Source: an uncultured Thiotrichaceae bacterium (GTDB lineage Bacteria; Pseudomonadota; Gammaproteobacteria; Thiotrichales; Thiotrichaceae). From it: a stretch of DNA of 64,000 nucleotides. A model generated the notes under the pieces. It saw nothing but the letters and a program-made list of their open reading frames with translations, was not told where the DNA came from and ran no database searches. The stretch covers positions 46,279 through 110,278 of the forward strand of contig CALAMO010000014.1 of assembly GCA_937925855.1 (NCBI GenBank), read 5' to 3'. The stretch's first letter is position 1, and every line of letters begins with the position of its first letter. This document shows, piece after piece, positions 25,958 to 35,580 of the stretch. Made by a program: the position numbers and the translations under genes.

Positions 25958-28387
25958 TTATTCCATTAAATTATCCACCCAGTTAGAACCGGCTTGTGGC
26001 TGCTGAGGCTGAGCGCGATTCACGGGTTGTGCTTGTTGTTGTCTCACCGGCTGAGCGCAGTAGCTACGCTTACGCGGCTGTGTGCCACGCAGAAAAGGCA
26101 TTTTAACCGCTTTACCACAGCCCGGGTTAAATAAAAGCCCGGTGCGCGAGTCAACGGTGACCCAAATGAGTTTCGATGAACCGCCAATACGCAGTGGTTT
26201 TGAGGGTAATACTTTCATCATATCGCCCCACATTCGCAGAGCACCGGTGCCACCGGTCATGCGCGTTGGCTTACTGTCATCCCGCCCGACCCAAACCGTG
26301 ACCACATGCTGACCGGAATAACCGGCGAACCAACTGTCTTTTTTATCGTTGGTGGTACCGGTCTTACCGGCCACCCGTTTCCAGGTCGGTAATTTGCTTT
26401 GTAACGATTTGGCGGTGCCGCTAACCGTAATATGATGCATAGCAAAATTCAGCAGATCGACGGATCCGGGAGTTGCAACCTGCTCAACCGTTAATGGATA
26501 ACGTGTCAGCACATCACCCCGAGTGTTCATCACGCTGCGGATCGACTTCAGCGGTGAATATGAGCCACCCGCTGCTAGCGTCTGGTAGACCTGCTGCACA
26601 TCAAGGGGCGTCATCTCCAGCGCGCCCAGCAAAATCGATGGGTAGGCTGGAATATCTTTTTTCACTCCAAGGTCGTTCAGCATTTTAATCACTTTATCCA
26701 GCCCAACCTCAACGCCTACACGCACCGCTGGCGTATTGCGTGACATGCTGAGGGCCTGTAACAAGGTAACTACACCAATATTACGGTGATCATAATTGCG
26801 CGGCTCCCAGAATTTATTGCGCGACAGTTTTACTGTCACTGGGCCATCGCTAATGCGCGAATTGATTGAACCATATTTACCACCCTGCTCCAGCGCCGCC
26901 AGATAAATGGCTGGTTTCAATAAGGAACCCACCTGGCGCTGCGCCGAAACCGCACGGTTGTAGCCGGGGTAACGCACATTACGCCCACCCACTAGCGCGA
27001 TAATTTCACTGCCTTGAATATTACTAATCACCATCGCACCGTCTAACTTATCCTTCGGCACACGATGGGATTTCTCCAATTTTTTCAGTCGCTCGACCAG
27101 CACACCCTCGGCTGAGAGCTGAACAATGGGATCCATCGACGTGAAAATCAACAGCCCTTCCGAGCGCAAGTCTTCTTCCCGGTAATCGCGCTGCAGCTGC
27201 TGCTTGACCAGATCAAGGTATGCTGGGAATGGGCTCGCACCGGACGGACGCTGCGCACTGACCCCAAGCGGGCGCTCTCGGGCTGCTTCTGCTTCGCGCT
27301 GTGTTAATACCCCTTCTTGTGCCATCACGGTTAGCACGAGATTTCTGCGGGCCTGTGCGCGCTCAGGAAAACGGCGCGGATTATAAAACGCTGCGCCTTT
27401 CGCCAAACCAATCAGCATGGCAATCTGATCGGATTTCAGCTCGCGTACCGGACGGTTAAAGTAGAACTGTGCGGCCAAGCCAAAGCCATGAATCGCACGA
27501 TCACCGTCCTGCCCCAGGTAAATTTCATTCAGATAGGCTTCAAGAATTTCACGCTTGGAGTAGCGCAACTCCAGCAGGAAAGCCATAATCGCTTCTTTGC
27601 CCTTACGCTCCCAGCTGCGTTCATTGGTTAGATAGAAGTTCTTAACCAACTGCTGGGTAATCGTACTCCCTCCCTGTACGGCCTGTCCTGCTTTCAAATT
27701 TGCAATAATGGCACGCAAAATCGCCAGCGGATTAACGCCCTGGTGCTCATAAAACTTTTTATCTTCCACCGCTAACAGACCGTTAAGCAGCGCCGGTGAG
27801 ACATCTTGCAACCTGACTAAGACTCGGTCTTCTTTGTGGCTGGGGTAGAAATTACCAATCAGTACCGGTTCCAGACGCATCAGCGGCAGTGATTCCTGGC
27901 CGTTATTATATTCCAGCTTGCCGACTTTACCGCCCGCGATGCTGACCTTGATACTGCGCGCGGGTTCCTGGTCTTCCGCAAACTGGAAACCACGAGTATT
28001 AATCAGAAAACTGCCTTTTTTGCGCCGGTACTGGCCGGTTTCAATCGGATCATCCACCTTCACATAATTCAGTAGCTTCAGTTCACGTTCGAGGTGTTCA
28101 GCATAAACCTGCTGTCCGGTATAAAGATCCAACGGACGGGCGAACACCCGCGCTGGCAACGCCCAACGTTTACCTTCAAACTGGGCGCGCACTTGCTCAT
28201 CCAGCTGCATCGCATAGACGATGCCTGCTAACAAGCTCAGCACCAAGCCTACGATCAGCAGGATACGAAAAACCCGCCCAAATAGACTCAGCACAAACCA
28301 GATGCCTTTCAGAATACGCAGCCACCATGCATCGCTGGTTTTTTGTGTGGTTTGTCTGTGTGAATTATGCGTGGATTCCTGAGTCAA
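25958..28387 (-). CDS. mrcB: Penicillin-binding protein 1B (bifunctional class A PBP)
   Basis: Inner-membrane peptidoglycan synthase of 809 residues with a short cytoplasmic N terminus and one transmembrane helix (about residues 34-60). The UvrB-like UB2H region is followed by the glycosyltransferase 51 domain with EDKKFYEHQG and GGSTITQQLVKN. The transpeptidase domain has the SLLK active-site motif near residue 486, SRN near 547 and KTGTTND near 675. The tail is Gln/Pro-rich. Polymerises lipid II and crosslinks the stems. It heads an operon with the TPR lipoprotein gene, suggesting co-expression of enzyme and activator. Confidence 0.94.
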   Translation of the reverse strand: MTQESTHNSHRQTTQKTSDAWWLRILKGIWFVLSLFGRVFRILLIVGLVLSLLAGIVYAMQLDEQVRAQFEGKRWALPARVFARPLDLYTGQQVYAEHLERELKLLNYVKVDDPIETGQYRRKKGSFLINTRGFQFAEDQEPARSIKVSIAGGKVGKLEYNNGQESLPLMRLEPVLIGNFYPSHKEDRVLVRLQDVSPALLNGLLAVEDKKFYEHQGVNPLAILRAIIANLKAGQAVQGGSTITQQLVKNFYLTNERSWERKGKEAIMAFLLELRYSKREILEAYLNEIYLGQDGDRAIHGFGLAAQFYFNRPVRELKSDQIAMLIGLAKGAAFYNPRRFPERAQARRNLVLTVMAQEGVLTQREAEAARERPLGVSAQRPSGASPFPAYLDLVKQQLQRDYREEDLRSEGLLIFTSMDPIVQLSAEGVLVERLKKLEKSHRVPKDKLDGAMVISNIQGSEIIALVGGRNVRYPGYNRAVSAQRQVGSLLKPAIYLAALEQGGKYGSINSRISDGPVTVKLSRNKFWEPRNYDHRNIGVVTLLQALSMSRNTPAVRVGVEVGLDKVIKMLNDLGVKKDIPAYPSILLGALEMTPLDVQQVYQTLAAGGSYSPLKSIRSVMNTRGDVLTRYPLTVEQVATPGSVDLLNFAMHHITVSGTAKSLQSKLPTWKRVAGKTGTTNDKKDSWFAGYSGQHVVTVWVGRDDSKPTRMTGGTGALRMWGDMMKVLPSKPLRIGGSSKLIWVTVDSRTGLLFNPGCGKAVKMPFLRGTQPRKRSYCAQPVRQQQAQPVNRAQPQQPQAGSNWVDNLME

Positions 28388-28776
28388 CTTACTGTCCCGT
28401 GTTCAGCCGTCACCGTGAAAAAAATATTTCCGGGCGTCTCCATCCTTTGTCATTTCACCTTCAATTATGAAAGTCTGCCACTTTCACGGTAAAACAATCC
28501 CTATTGCAGGCGCTTCAACTATGAGCGATTCTACACAATTAACCAGCCATAAACATGCGTTTAGCCGTAACTTATCTGAAAAATTTTCACTACCTAAGCG
28601 AGCCGGCCTAAGACTAACCCCTGAATCGCACAAAAAAACTTCAGTCCGCCTTGTAGAAGCCGTCACCTGCTATCTAAAACCATGATTATCGCCGCTAAAT
28701 ATTGCTGTACCGTGATGATTATGTGCAAATACTTTGCAGAGTAATCAACAAACGCTGGCCGAGCATACAGGAACAT
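28388..28776. other. Intergenic region mrcB-pyrD without a recognisable gene
   Basis: About 390 bp upstream of mrcB. Overlapping short frames exist on both strands (28467-28685 plus, 28484-28666 minus) but neither has a ribosome binding site or a recognisable domain. The mrcB promoter should lie near 28400-28500; I could not place its boxes with confidence. Confidence 0.5.
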
Positions 28777-28827
28777 AAAAAACGGGGACTTAAGCGGGTA
28801 TGCTGTGCGATTTATTACCCCGCTTAA
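28777..28827 (-). terminator. Terminator of pyrD
   Basis: Read on the minus strand after the pyrD stop: TTAAGCGGG pairs with CCCGCTTAA (plus-strand arms 28819-28827 and 28790-28798). An alternative CGGGG/CCCCG pairing lies against a run of six T. This fits a rho-independent terminator with a somewhat large loop. Confidence 0.7.
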
Positions 28828-28838
28828 ACGGTCTTAAA

Positions 28839-29846
28839 TCAGCCGATGCGCTGCACGCAAGCTTTTATTAAAGCAGGGCCGCCATAGATAAAGCCGCTGT
28901 ATAGCTGCACGAGCCGGGCACCCGCTGCGATCTTAGCCTGAGCATCATCCACTGACATAATACCACCCACGCCAATAATCGGAATATCAGCGCCTAACTG
29001 CTGATAAAAGCCTCGGATTACTTCTGTCGCAGGATGAGTGAGCGGCTTACCACTCAGCCCACCCTGCTCCGCACCATGCTTGAAACCCTGCACTAGATCT
29101 TTATCCACAGTGGTATTTGTCGCAATCAGCGCATCGATTCCCGTCTCAAGCAAGACCTGCGCGATACCCTTAATCTCTTCTTCCTTCAAATCAGGCGCGA
29201 CTTTCACCGCCAACGGCACATAACGAGCGTGCTGCTCGGCCAGCTCCTGCTGACGCTGTTTCAGCGCGCTTAATAGCTGCTGCAACTCCGCGCCGTATTG
29301 CAGCGTGCGCAGTCCAGGCGTGTTGGGAGAAGAAATATTAATGGTGATGTAATCAGCTGCGGTATAAACAGCACGCAAGCCGCACAAATAGTCAGCTGCG
29401 GCCTTCTCAAACGGTGTATCCGCGTTTTTACCAATATTAATGCCCAGTATGCCCTGATACTGCGCCTGCGCCACTCGACGCAGCATGGCATCTAGACCGT
29501 GATTATTAAAGCCCATGCGGTTAATAATGCCCTGCGCGGCGGGCAGACGAAACATCCGAGGACGTGGGTTGCCCGGCTGTGGGCGTGGCGTGACCGTGCC
29601 GATTTCGATAAAACCAAAGCCTAGCGACGCCATAGCATCGATGTAATCACCGTTTTTGTCCAATCCGGCGGCCAAACCCACTTTATTAGGGAAACGCAGT
29701 CCCATTACCTCAACCGGCGCACCTGCCAGCGCCTTGCACGGCCCCAAAGCACCTGCTTTTTGAATATACTTCAGGCTATTCAGGGCAAAGTGGTGTGAGG
29801 TTTCTGCAGGCATCAGAAACAGTGCATCGCGTAACAGCTTATACAC
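28839..29846 (-). CDS. pyrD: Dihydroorotate dehydrogenase (quinone), class 2
   Basis: Membrane-associated flavoenzyme that oxidises dihydroorotate to orotate in pyrimidine synthesis, passing electrons to quinone. The FMN site is VGLAAGLDKNGDYI with GFGFIEIGTVTPRPQPGN. The class-2 catalytic serine region is NISSPNTPGLR, and the C-terminal phosphate loop is IIGVGGIMS. The frame is open to 29939, but family members begin just before the short membrane helix, here YKLLRDALFLMPAETSHH. I therefore favour the GTG at 29846, giving 335 residues, with a TTG at 29852 as alternative. It lies downstream of tsf on the same strand, separated by two hairpins. Confidence 0.92.
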   Translation of the reverse strand: MYKLLRDALFLMPAETSHHFALNSLKYIQKAGALGPCKALAGAPVEVMGLRFPNKVGLAAGLDKNGDYIDAMASLGFGFIEIGTVTPRPQPGNPRPRMFRLPAAQGIINRMGFNNHGLDAMLRRVAQAQYQGILGINIGKNADTPFEKAAADYLCGLRAVYTAADYITINISSPNTPGLRTLQYGAELQQLLSALKQRQQELAEQHARYVPLAVKVAPDLKEEEIKGIAQVLLETGIDALIATNTTVDKDLVQGFKHGAEQGGLSGKPLTHPATEVIRGFYQQLGADIPIIGVGGIMSVDDAQAKIAAGARLVQLYSGFIYGGPALIKACVQRIG

Positions 29847-29923
29847 AAACAAGTTCCCAGGGGGGTTAATAGACAAAGGATTATGCGTTAAGCGCGCAAC
29901 AGGGACAAGTCTAGTGAGGGGAA

Positions 29924-29968
29924 TTGTGCGCGATTGCACAAGATTGCCCTCCCTTTTTCAGGGAGGGC
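29924..29968 (-). other. Two hairpins between tsf and pyrD
   Basis: An 8-bp perfect stem (29946-29953 with 29961-29968, loop of seven) lies 22 nt after the tsf stop. It is followed on the minus strand by a second inverted repeat TTGTGC/GCACAA (29924-29929 with 29936-29941). Neither has a T run, so they may be a weak terminator or a processing and stability element of the rpsB-tsf messenger. Confidence 0.5.
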
Positions 29969-29989
29969 CGGGCCAATTCGGGTTGTGAC

Positions 29990-30874
29990 TTAAGCCTTAG
30001 CCGCCGCAGCCTGCTGCGCCGCCACTTCATCAGCGAAGTTTTCCTGCTTTTTCTCGATGCCTTCACCAACTTCGAGGCGCACAAAGCCAGTGACTACCGC
30101 GCCTTTTGCCGCCAGCAGCTTGCCCACGGTCTGGTCAGGATCTTTTACAAACGGCTGTCCCGAAAGCGTGATCTCACCCAGAAACTTACGCATCCGGCCA
30201 TCAACCATTTTCTCAGCGATTTCCTGAGGCTTGCCGCTTTGCATCGCAATATCCAGCTGAATAGCGCGCTCTTTCTCGACGGTGTCAGCCGGAACGCCAC
30301 TTTCGTCAACACATACTGGACGGCTCGCCGCAATATGCATCGCTACATCTTTACCCAGTTCAGCATCACCGCCTTGCATCGCCACAACAACACCAATCTT
30401 GGCGCCGTGTTGGTAGACCGCAATGTGGTCATCAGAGGTCACTTGCTCAAACCGTCTGACTTGAATATTTTCACCAATCTTAGCGATTAGCGCCGTACGC
30501 GCGTCTTCTACGCTCTTACCGCCTAAGTCCATGGCCGCCACAGCGTCCAAATCAGCAGGTTGCTGGGCGAGCACCGCCGCACCAACCGCACTGGCGAACT
30601 CAACAAAACTATCGTCTTTGGCGACGAAATCTGTCTCACTGTTCACTTCGGTGAGCGCCGCCGTCTTGCCATCGTCCGCCACCGCAATCACTACCCGACC
30701 ATCAGCGGCAGTACGTCCCGCTTTTTTGTCAGCTTTAGCCGCACCCGATTTACGCATCAGGTCGATCGCTGCTTCCATATCTCCGGCTGTTTCAGTCAGT
30801 GCCTTCTTACAATCCATCATGCCTGCGCCCGTACGCTCGCGCAGTTCTTTAACCATTGCAGCTGTAATTGCCAT
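29990..30874 (-). CDS. tsf: Elongation factor Ts
   Basis: Nucleotide exchange factor that regenerates EF-Tu-GTP. It has 294 residues, the usual length for gammaproteobacteria. The N-terminal UBA-like domain ([22 protein letters not shown]) is followed by the [10 protein letters not shown] motif that contacts EF-Tu near residue 81. A core domain and a C-terminal segment [17 protein letters not shown] follow. The ATG has a clear AGGAGAAT site. It is downstream of rpsB in the conserved rpsB-tsf order with a 108-nt intercistronic region containing a hairpin. Confidence 0.97.
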   Translation of the reverse strand: MAITAAMVKELRERTGAGMMDCKKALTETAGDMEAAIDLMRKSGAAKADKKAGRTAADGRVVIAVADDGKTAALTEVNSETDFVAKDDSFVEFASAVGAAVLAQQPADLDAVAAMDLGGKSVEDARTALIAKIGENIQVRRFEQVTSDDHIAVYQHGAKIGVVVAMQGGDAELGKDVAMHIAASRPVCVDESGVPADTVEKERAIQLDIAMQSGKPQEIAEKMVDGRMRKFLGEITLSGQPFVKDPDQTVGKLLAAKGAVVTGFVRLEVGEGIEKKQENFADEVAAQQAAAAKA

Positions 30875-30900
30875 GATTATCTATTCTCCTGAACTTACGA

Positions 30901-30929
30901 CGGCTGTCCGGGATGAACCGGGACAGCCG
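30901..30929 (-). other. Intercistronic hairpin between rpsB and tsf
   Basis: A 9-bp stem (30901-30909 with 30921-30929) is extended by two G-C pairs around a 6-nt loop with one bulged base, positioned between the rpsB stop and the tsf ribosome binding site. In E. coli the rpsB-tsf gap also carries a hairpin that lowers read-through, so a similar attenuating role is likely. Confidence 0.6.
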
Positions 30930-30982
30930 CCATGTATTACTTGCAAATATTTAGGGGGTCGCCTGTGTTACTCAGCAGCGCC

Positions 30983-31858
30983 CTATGCAGCCGGTGCCGC
31001 ATCGTCGGCTGCTGCTGGCGCTTCTTCCGCTGACGGAGCGGTAGGTGCTGCTTCGGCTGCTGGTGCTGCCTCAGCTGCTGGAGCCGCATCGCTGGCTTCT
31101 ACACTCGCAGGCTCAGCGGCAGCTTTGGCTTTCTTAGGCGCCTGTTCTGCGGCTTCCTTCTGACCGGGAACTGCGGCAGATGCATGACCTTCTTTAACTG
31201 CATCAGAGGCCGCCGTCGTGTACAGCTGGATAGCGCGAATTGCATCATCATTGCCCGGAATGACATAGTCAACATCGGTCAGCGAGTTATTGCTATCCAC
31301 CACGCCAATCACAGGAATACCCAGCTTTTTTGCTTCTTGGATGGCAATTTTCTCATAGCCCACGTCAATGACAAAGATTGCATCTGGCAGACCTTTCATG
31401 TCCTTAATACCACCCAGGCCGCGCTCAAGCTTTTCCTGTTCGCGGGTCATCATCAACGCTTCTTTTTTGTTCAGACGCTCCATCGAGCCATCTTCAACCA
31501 TCTTCTCCAGGTCTTTCAGACGACGGATGGACTGCTTTACAGTCTTGAAGTTAGTCAGCATGCCACCTAACCAACGATGGTTAACATAGGGCATTTTGCA
31601 GGCCTGAGCAGACTCACGCACTGCTTCACGGGCAGAACGCTTAGTACCAACAAATAATACCTTGCCACCGCGAGCGGCCATTTTCCCGATGAAATTCATC
31701 GAGTCATTAAACATCGGTAGGGTTTGTTCAAGGTTGATGATGTGAATCTTGTTACGCTCACCAAAGATATATGGAGCCATCTTTGGGTTCCAGTAACGGG
31801 TTTGGTGACCAAAATGGACACCAGCTTCTAGCATTTGACGCATAGTCACTTTAGGCAT
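30983..31858 (-). CDS. rpsB: 30S ribosomal protein S2
   Basis: Ribosomal protein of the small subunit, 291 residues. Conserved segments: [22 protein letters not shown] at the N terminus, [14 protein letters not shown], and [33 protein letters not shown] split by normal S2 spacing. The core ends near residue 230. The last 60 residues are an Ala/Glu/Pro-rich acidic tail of imperfect AAEAAP repeats not present in the 241-residue E. coli protein. The ATG has an AGGAG site. Its leader contains a hairpin expected for S2 autoregulation. Confidence 0.97.
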   Translation of the reverse strand: MPKVTMRQMLEAGVHFGHQTRYWNPKMAPYIFGERNKIHIINLEQTLPMFNDSMNFIGKMAARGGKVLFVGTKRSAREAVRESAQACKMPYVNHRWLGGMLTNFKTVKQSIRRLKDLEKMVEDGSMERLNKKEALMMTREQEKLERGLGGIKDMKGLPDAIFVIDVGYEKIAIQEAKKLGIPVIGVVDSNNSLTDVDYVIPGNDDAIRAIQLYTTAASDAVKEGHASAAVPGQKEAAEQAPKKAKAAAEPASVEASDAAPAAEAAPAAEAAPTAPSAEEAPAAADDAAPAA

Positions 31859-31905
31859 GTTGTACTCCTGTTCGGGTTACGCCTCCATACACCCCAGTGC
31901 TGCAA

Positions 31906-31935
31906 TTCGACTTTCAGTAAAACCTTTAAGTCGAA
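31906..31935 (-). promoter_or_regulatory. rpsB leader hairpin (candidate S2 autoregulatory element)
   Basis: Perfect 8-bp stem TTCGACTT/AAGTCGAA (31906-31913 with 31928-31935) with a 14-nt loop, in the transcribed leader about 50-80 nt upstream of the rpsB start. Gammaproteobacterial rpsB leaders fold into a conserved structure through which S2 represses rpsB-tsf; position fits. I did not verify the full consensus of that RNA family. Confidence 0.55.
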
Positions 31936-32069
31936 CACCCTGCAAGACCGTGCCGGTGCATGTGTGGATTAGTTAAAGTATTTGCCTTACTCAACCATTT
32001 CTTAATTGCTAAATAGGCGTGCGCTTTATACCATGATCCGCCTGTCAGTGCTACCGGAAAAAGGGATAG
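31936..32069. promoter_or_regulatory. Divergent rpsB / map promoter region
   Basis: Holds the promoters for rpsB (leftward) and map (rightward). For rpsB, a TTGAGT hexamer with an A+T-rich stretch containing TACTTTAAC follows on the minus strand near 31970-32000. For map, a TATACC-like -10 candidate lies near 32028. Box assignment is tentative. Confidence 0.35.
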
Positions 32070-32858
32070 ATGGAAATTCAGCTTAAAACAGCAGAAGACA
32101 TTGCAAAAATGCGGGTGGCGGGTCGCTTAGCCGCCGAAGTCTTAGACATGATTGGTGAACATATTAAACCCGGCGTGACCACCAATCAGCTTAATCAAAT
32201 CTGTCACGATTTTATCGTGAACCAACAGGGTGCCATCCCTGCCCCACTCAATTACGGCACACCTCCGTTTCCAAAATCCATTTGTACCTCGGTTAATCAC
32301 CAAATTTGCCATGGCATCCCCAGCGAGAAGGTGCTAAAGAAAGGGGACGCACTTAATATTGATATTACGGTGATTAAAGACGGCTACCACGGCGACACCA
32401 GCAAAATGTTCCACGTCGGCAAAGCTACCGTCCCAGCCCAACGCTTAGCTGATATTACCCAAAAATGCATGTACCTTGGCATTCAACAGGTGCGCCCCGG
32501 TGCGACGCTGGGCGATATTGGACACGCGATTCAGGTCTTCGCCGAAAAAAATCATTATTCGGTGGTACGTGAATTTTGCGGCCACGGCATCGGCACCGTG
32601 TTTCATGAGCCGCCCCAGGTCGTGCACTACGGTAAACCGGGCGCGGGTGAAGTCCTCCAGGAAGGCATGATTTTCACCATCGAACCGATGATTAATCAGG
32701 GCAAACGTCATATTAAAATTCTGCCGGATCAGTGGACCGCCGTCACCAAAGACCACAAACTATCGGCGCAGTGGGAGCACACCGTCTTGGTGACTGCCGA
32801 CGGCTTCGATATTCTGACCCTGCGGGCAGAAGAAGCGGGCTGGCAGGAGCGCATATAA
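32070..32858 (+). CDS. map: Methionine aminopeptidase, type I
   Basis: Removes the initiator methionine from nascent proteins; cytoplasmic dinuclear metalloenzyme. It has 262 residues, as in E. coli (264). Visible metal ligands and active-site motifs: NHQICHGIP (catalytic His), NIDITVIKDGYHGD (two Asp ligands), GHGIGTVFHEPP (His ligand) and the Glu ligands in FTIEPMINQG and SAQWEHTVLV. The ATG is preceded by AAGGGAT. It is divergent from rpsB and followed directly by glnD, the common gammaproteobacterial arrangement. Confidence 0.96.
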   Translation: MEIQLKTAEDIAKMRVAGRLAAEVLDMIGEHIKPGVTTNQLNQICHDFIVNQQGAIPAPLNYGTPPFPKSICTSVNHQICHGIPSEKVLKKGDALNIDITVIKDGYHGDTSKMFHVGKATVPAQRLADITQKCMYLGIQQVRPGATLGDIGHAIQVFAEKNHYSVVREFCGHGIGTVFHEPPQVVHYGKPGAGEVLQEGMIFTIEPMINQGKRHIKILPDQWTAVTKDHKLSAQWEHTVLVTADGFDILTLRAEEAGWQERI

Positions 32859-32859
32859 G

Positions 32860-35565
32860 GTGCATTCCACCGTAAACACAGCCAACCAAAACATGCAACG
32901 CAGCCCGCACAAGAACGGCAAAGGGCTGAACATCACGCAGCTGCTTGCACCCTATCAGCAATTACGTGCTGAAACTGACCGCGTTACCTGTCCACCGCCT
33001 AGCGCTTACGCCGCGCTGCTGAGCGCCGCCCGCCAACAGCTGGCGGAAGCCTTTACCGGCGGGCAGAATATACGTGAGCTGCTACACCTCCACAGCGACC
33101 TGATGGATATTGTTCTGCGTGACCAGTGGGATCAGCTACCTGCCCTTCAACAACATGCGCTGGTGGCGGTCGGTGGTTATGGACGACGCGAATTACACCC
33201 CGCTTCAGACATTGATTTAATGATTCTCCTGTGTGATGAGCCTGATCGCGAATGCAAACAACAGATGTCAACGCTGCTCACGTTTCTGTGGGATATTGGG
33301 CTGGATGTCGGGCACAGCGTGCGCACGCTGGATGAATGCCTCCAGGCCGCACAAGACGACCTGACCATTATTACCAATTTATTGGAAGCGCGAAAACTGG
33401 CCGGTGACAGCCCCCTTTTTGCGCGTCTCGGGACGGCTATCAGCCCAGATAAAATGTGGAGCAGCGCACAATTTTTTCACGCCAAACTGGCGGAACAGCA
33501 GCAGCGCTATGAGAAATTTGGTGAAACCACGCACCGCGTAGAGCCCAATTTAAAAGAGGGGCGCGGCGGCCTGCGTGATATTCACATGATTAGCTGGATT
33601 GTGGCGCGTGAATACGGTCATCTCTCACTTTCCGAGCTGTACCAACATCGCATCCTAAGCCGCAATGAATACGACACGCTGCGCAAGGGGCGTGAATTTC
33701 TGTGGCAGGTACGCTTCCTATTACACAACCTCACGGGGCGCAAAGAAGATCGTCTGCTGTTTGATTACCAACACACGCTGGCCCAAAGCCTGGGCTATGC
33801 TCAGGACAACCGCAACGATGCGGTGGAAAGCTTCATGCAGCGCTACTACCGCACCATTACCGAGCTCGAACGGCTTAATGACGTGTTACTCGGCGCATTT
33901 CACCAGCAGCTGGAGGCTAACCGGCCACCGCTGCCGGAGATGGTAGGCGAGCATTATGTCAAGCTGGGCCAGAGGCTGGCGGTGAGTGACCGCACCACCT
34001 TTAAACATTATCCCACCGCGCTGCTAGAAATTTTCCTGATCCTGCAAACCACGCCGGGCGTCACCGGCCTGACCCCAGACACCATCCGCCTAATGAAGCG
34101 GCATTTGCACCGGATGGGCACCGATTTTCGGCAGCAAGCTTGGCACCGGCAAATTTTCATCCAAATGCTAAAACAGCCCAGCGGCGTGACGTTTATTTTC
34201 CGGCTGATGAATCGCTATGGCGTACTGGCAGCCTACATCCCACCATTCGCTAATATTGTTGGGCGCATGCAGTATGATCTGTTTCACGCCTATACCGTAG
34301 ACGAACATTCACTGCGCGTTCTAAGCAATGTGCGCCGCCACAGTACCGCTGAGGGCGCACAGGAAATTCCCCTGTGTGGGGAAATATTTAAGACGCTGCA
34401 AAAACCGGAAATCTTGTATCTAGCTGCTCTGTTTCACGATATTGCCAAAGGGCGAGACGGGGATCATTCCGTGCTGGGTGCCGCCGATGCCATGGATTTT
34501 GCGCGTGAGCACGGCTTTAACCTGCATGATGCCGGGCTGGTGAGCTGGCTGGTGCGGCATCATCTATTGATGAGCATTACCGCGCAGCGCCGCGATATTA
34601 GCGACCCGGCCGTGATTCAGGCTTTTGCCAGCCAAGTCGTCGCGCAAAATCGGCTGGATTATCTGTACCTGCTCACCATCGCTGACATGAAAGGCACCAA
34701 TCCTAAGCTCTGGAACAGCTGGAAGCTATCACTCCTGACCGAGCTTTATCTTGGCACCCGCGATTTCTTACGCAAGCGCACCCCGCTGAGCGAAGAAACG
34801 GACTATTTATTAATGCAGAAGCGTAATGCGGCGCTAGAGCAGCTTAATACTGATGGCTTCAGCAGCGCCCAATGTGCCACGCTGTGGCAGGCGCTGGGTG
34901 ATGACTATCTGCTACAGCACTCGGTCGAAACCGTTTGCTGGCAGGCTCCCTTTCTGCTGACTGCCGCCGCTGAAACCCTGCCGCTGATTGAGATGCGCGT
35001 CACCGTATCAGGCAGCAGCAACGTTCTGTTAATTTATAGCGAAGATTATCCCGACCTGTTTACCCGCGTCGTCTCCACGCTAGAGCAGCTTAACCTGAAT
35101 ATCGTCCAGGCGCGTTTGGTGTCAATGGACGAAGAACGGCGCGACCTGCACACCCTGCATGTGCTTGGCCCAGATAATAAGCCCGTCACTAACGCACAGG
35201 ATCAGCAGCATATTCTGGATGTGATGCGGCGCAATCTGGCCGCACCTGACTTTACCCCAACCCGCCATCGCCAGACTCGCATTCTGCGTAATTTTGACAT
35301 TAAAACGGTGGTTAATTTTCGCCAAAGTGAAGATCGTGGCCTGACCCTACTCGAAGTCAGTACCGGCGATATGCCGGGCCTGCTGTCGCGCATTAGTGAA
35401 ACGCTGGATCAGCTCGATATTAAGTTACATAACGCCAAAATTGCCACCCTCGGCGAGCAGGCTGAAGATATTTTCTTTGTGACCACGCCGGAGGGCGGAT
35501 TGATACGGGACGAAACTTTACAAGCCGAGATTCGGGCGGCGATTACGGCAGCGGTGCAGGTCTAG
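32860..35565 (+). CDS. glnD: Bifunctional PII uridylyltransferase / uridylyl-removing enzyme
   Basis: Nitrogen sensor that uridylylates PII when glutamine is low and removes UMP when it is high. 901 residues: nucleotidyltransferase domain with GGYGRRELHPASDIDLM (about residues 104-120), the linked GlnE-like helical region, an HD domain with LAALFHDIAKGRDGDHS (about 520-540), and two C-terminal ACT domains (about 710-790 and 825-900). The GTG at 32860 directly follows the map stop and has AGGAG about 10 nt upstream; an ATG at 32893 is an alternative. A symmetric hairpin spans its stop codon. Confidence 0.95.
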   Translation: MHSTVNTANQNMQRSPHKNGKGLNITQLLAPYQQLRAETDRVTCPPPSAYAALLSAARQQLAEAFTGGQNIRELLHLHSDLMDIVLRDQWDQLPALQQHALVAVGGYGRRELHPASDIDLMILLCDEPDRECKQQMSTLLTFLWDIGLDVGHSVRTLDECLQAAQDDLTIITNLLEARKLAGDSPLFARLGTAISPDKMWSSAQFFHAKLAEQQQRYEKFGETTHRVEPNLKEGRGGLRDIHMISWIVAREYGHLSLSELYQHRILSRNEYDTLRKGREFLWQVRFLLHNLTGRKEDRLLFDYQHTLAQSLGYAQDNRNDAVESFMQRYYRTITELERLNDVLLGAFHQQLEANRPPLPEMVGEHYVKLGQRLAVSDRTTFKHYPTALLEIFLILQTTPGVTGLTPDTIRLMKRHLHRMGTDFRQQAWHRQIFIQMLKQPSGVTFIFRLMNRYGVLAAYIPPFANIVGRMQYDLFHAYTVDEHSLRVLSNVRRHSTAEGAQEIPLCGEIFKTLQKPEILYLAALFHDIAKGRDGDHSVLGAADAMDFAREHGFNLHDAGLVSWLVRHHLLMSITAQRRDISDPAVIQAFASQVVAQNRLDYLYLLTIADMKGTNPKLWNSWKLSLLTELYLGTRDFLRKRTPLSEETDYLLMQKRNAALEQLNTDGFSSAQCATLWQALGDDYLLQHSVETVCWQAPFLLTAAAETLPLIEMRVTVSGSSNVLLIYSEDYPDLFTRVVSTLEQLNLNIVQARLVSMDEERRDLHTLHVLGPDNKPVTNAQDQQHILDVMRRNLAAPDFTPTRHRQTRILRNFDIKTVVNFRQSEDRGLTLLEVSTGDMPGLLSRISETLDQLDIKLHNAKIATLGEQAEDIFFVTTPEGGLIRDETLQAEIRAAITAAVQV

Positions 35566-35574
35566 GCCTGCACC
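35553..35574. terminator. Possible terminator hairpin between convergent glnD and cobN
   Basis: GGTGCAGG (35553-35560) and CCTGCACC (35567-35574) form a perfect 8-bp stem spanning the glnD stop codon in the 15-nt gap to convergent cobN. No T run follows on either strand, so a terminator function is uncertain. Confidence 0.35.
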
Positions 35575-35580
35575 CCTTCA

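Noticed and set aside
28467..28685. 72-residue plus-strand frame upstream of mrcB
   Set aside because: No ribosome binding site or known pattern, and an overlapping frame of similar size exists on the other strand.
30531..31163. 210-residue Ala-rich plus-strand frame across tsf and rpsB
   Set aside because: Antisense to two certain genes and explained by their Ala-rich tails.
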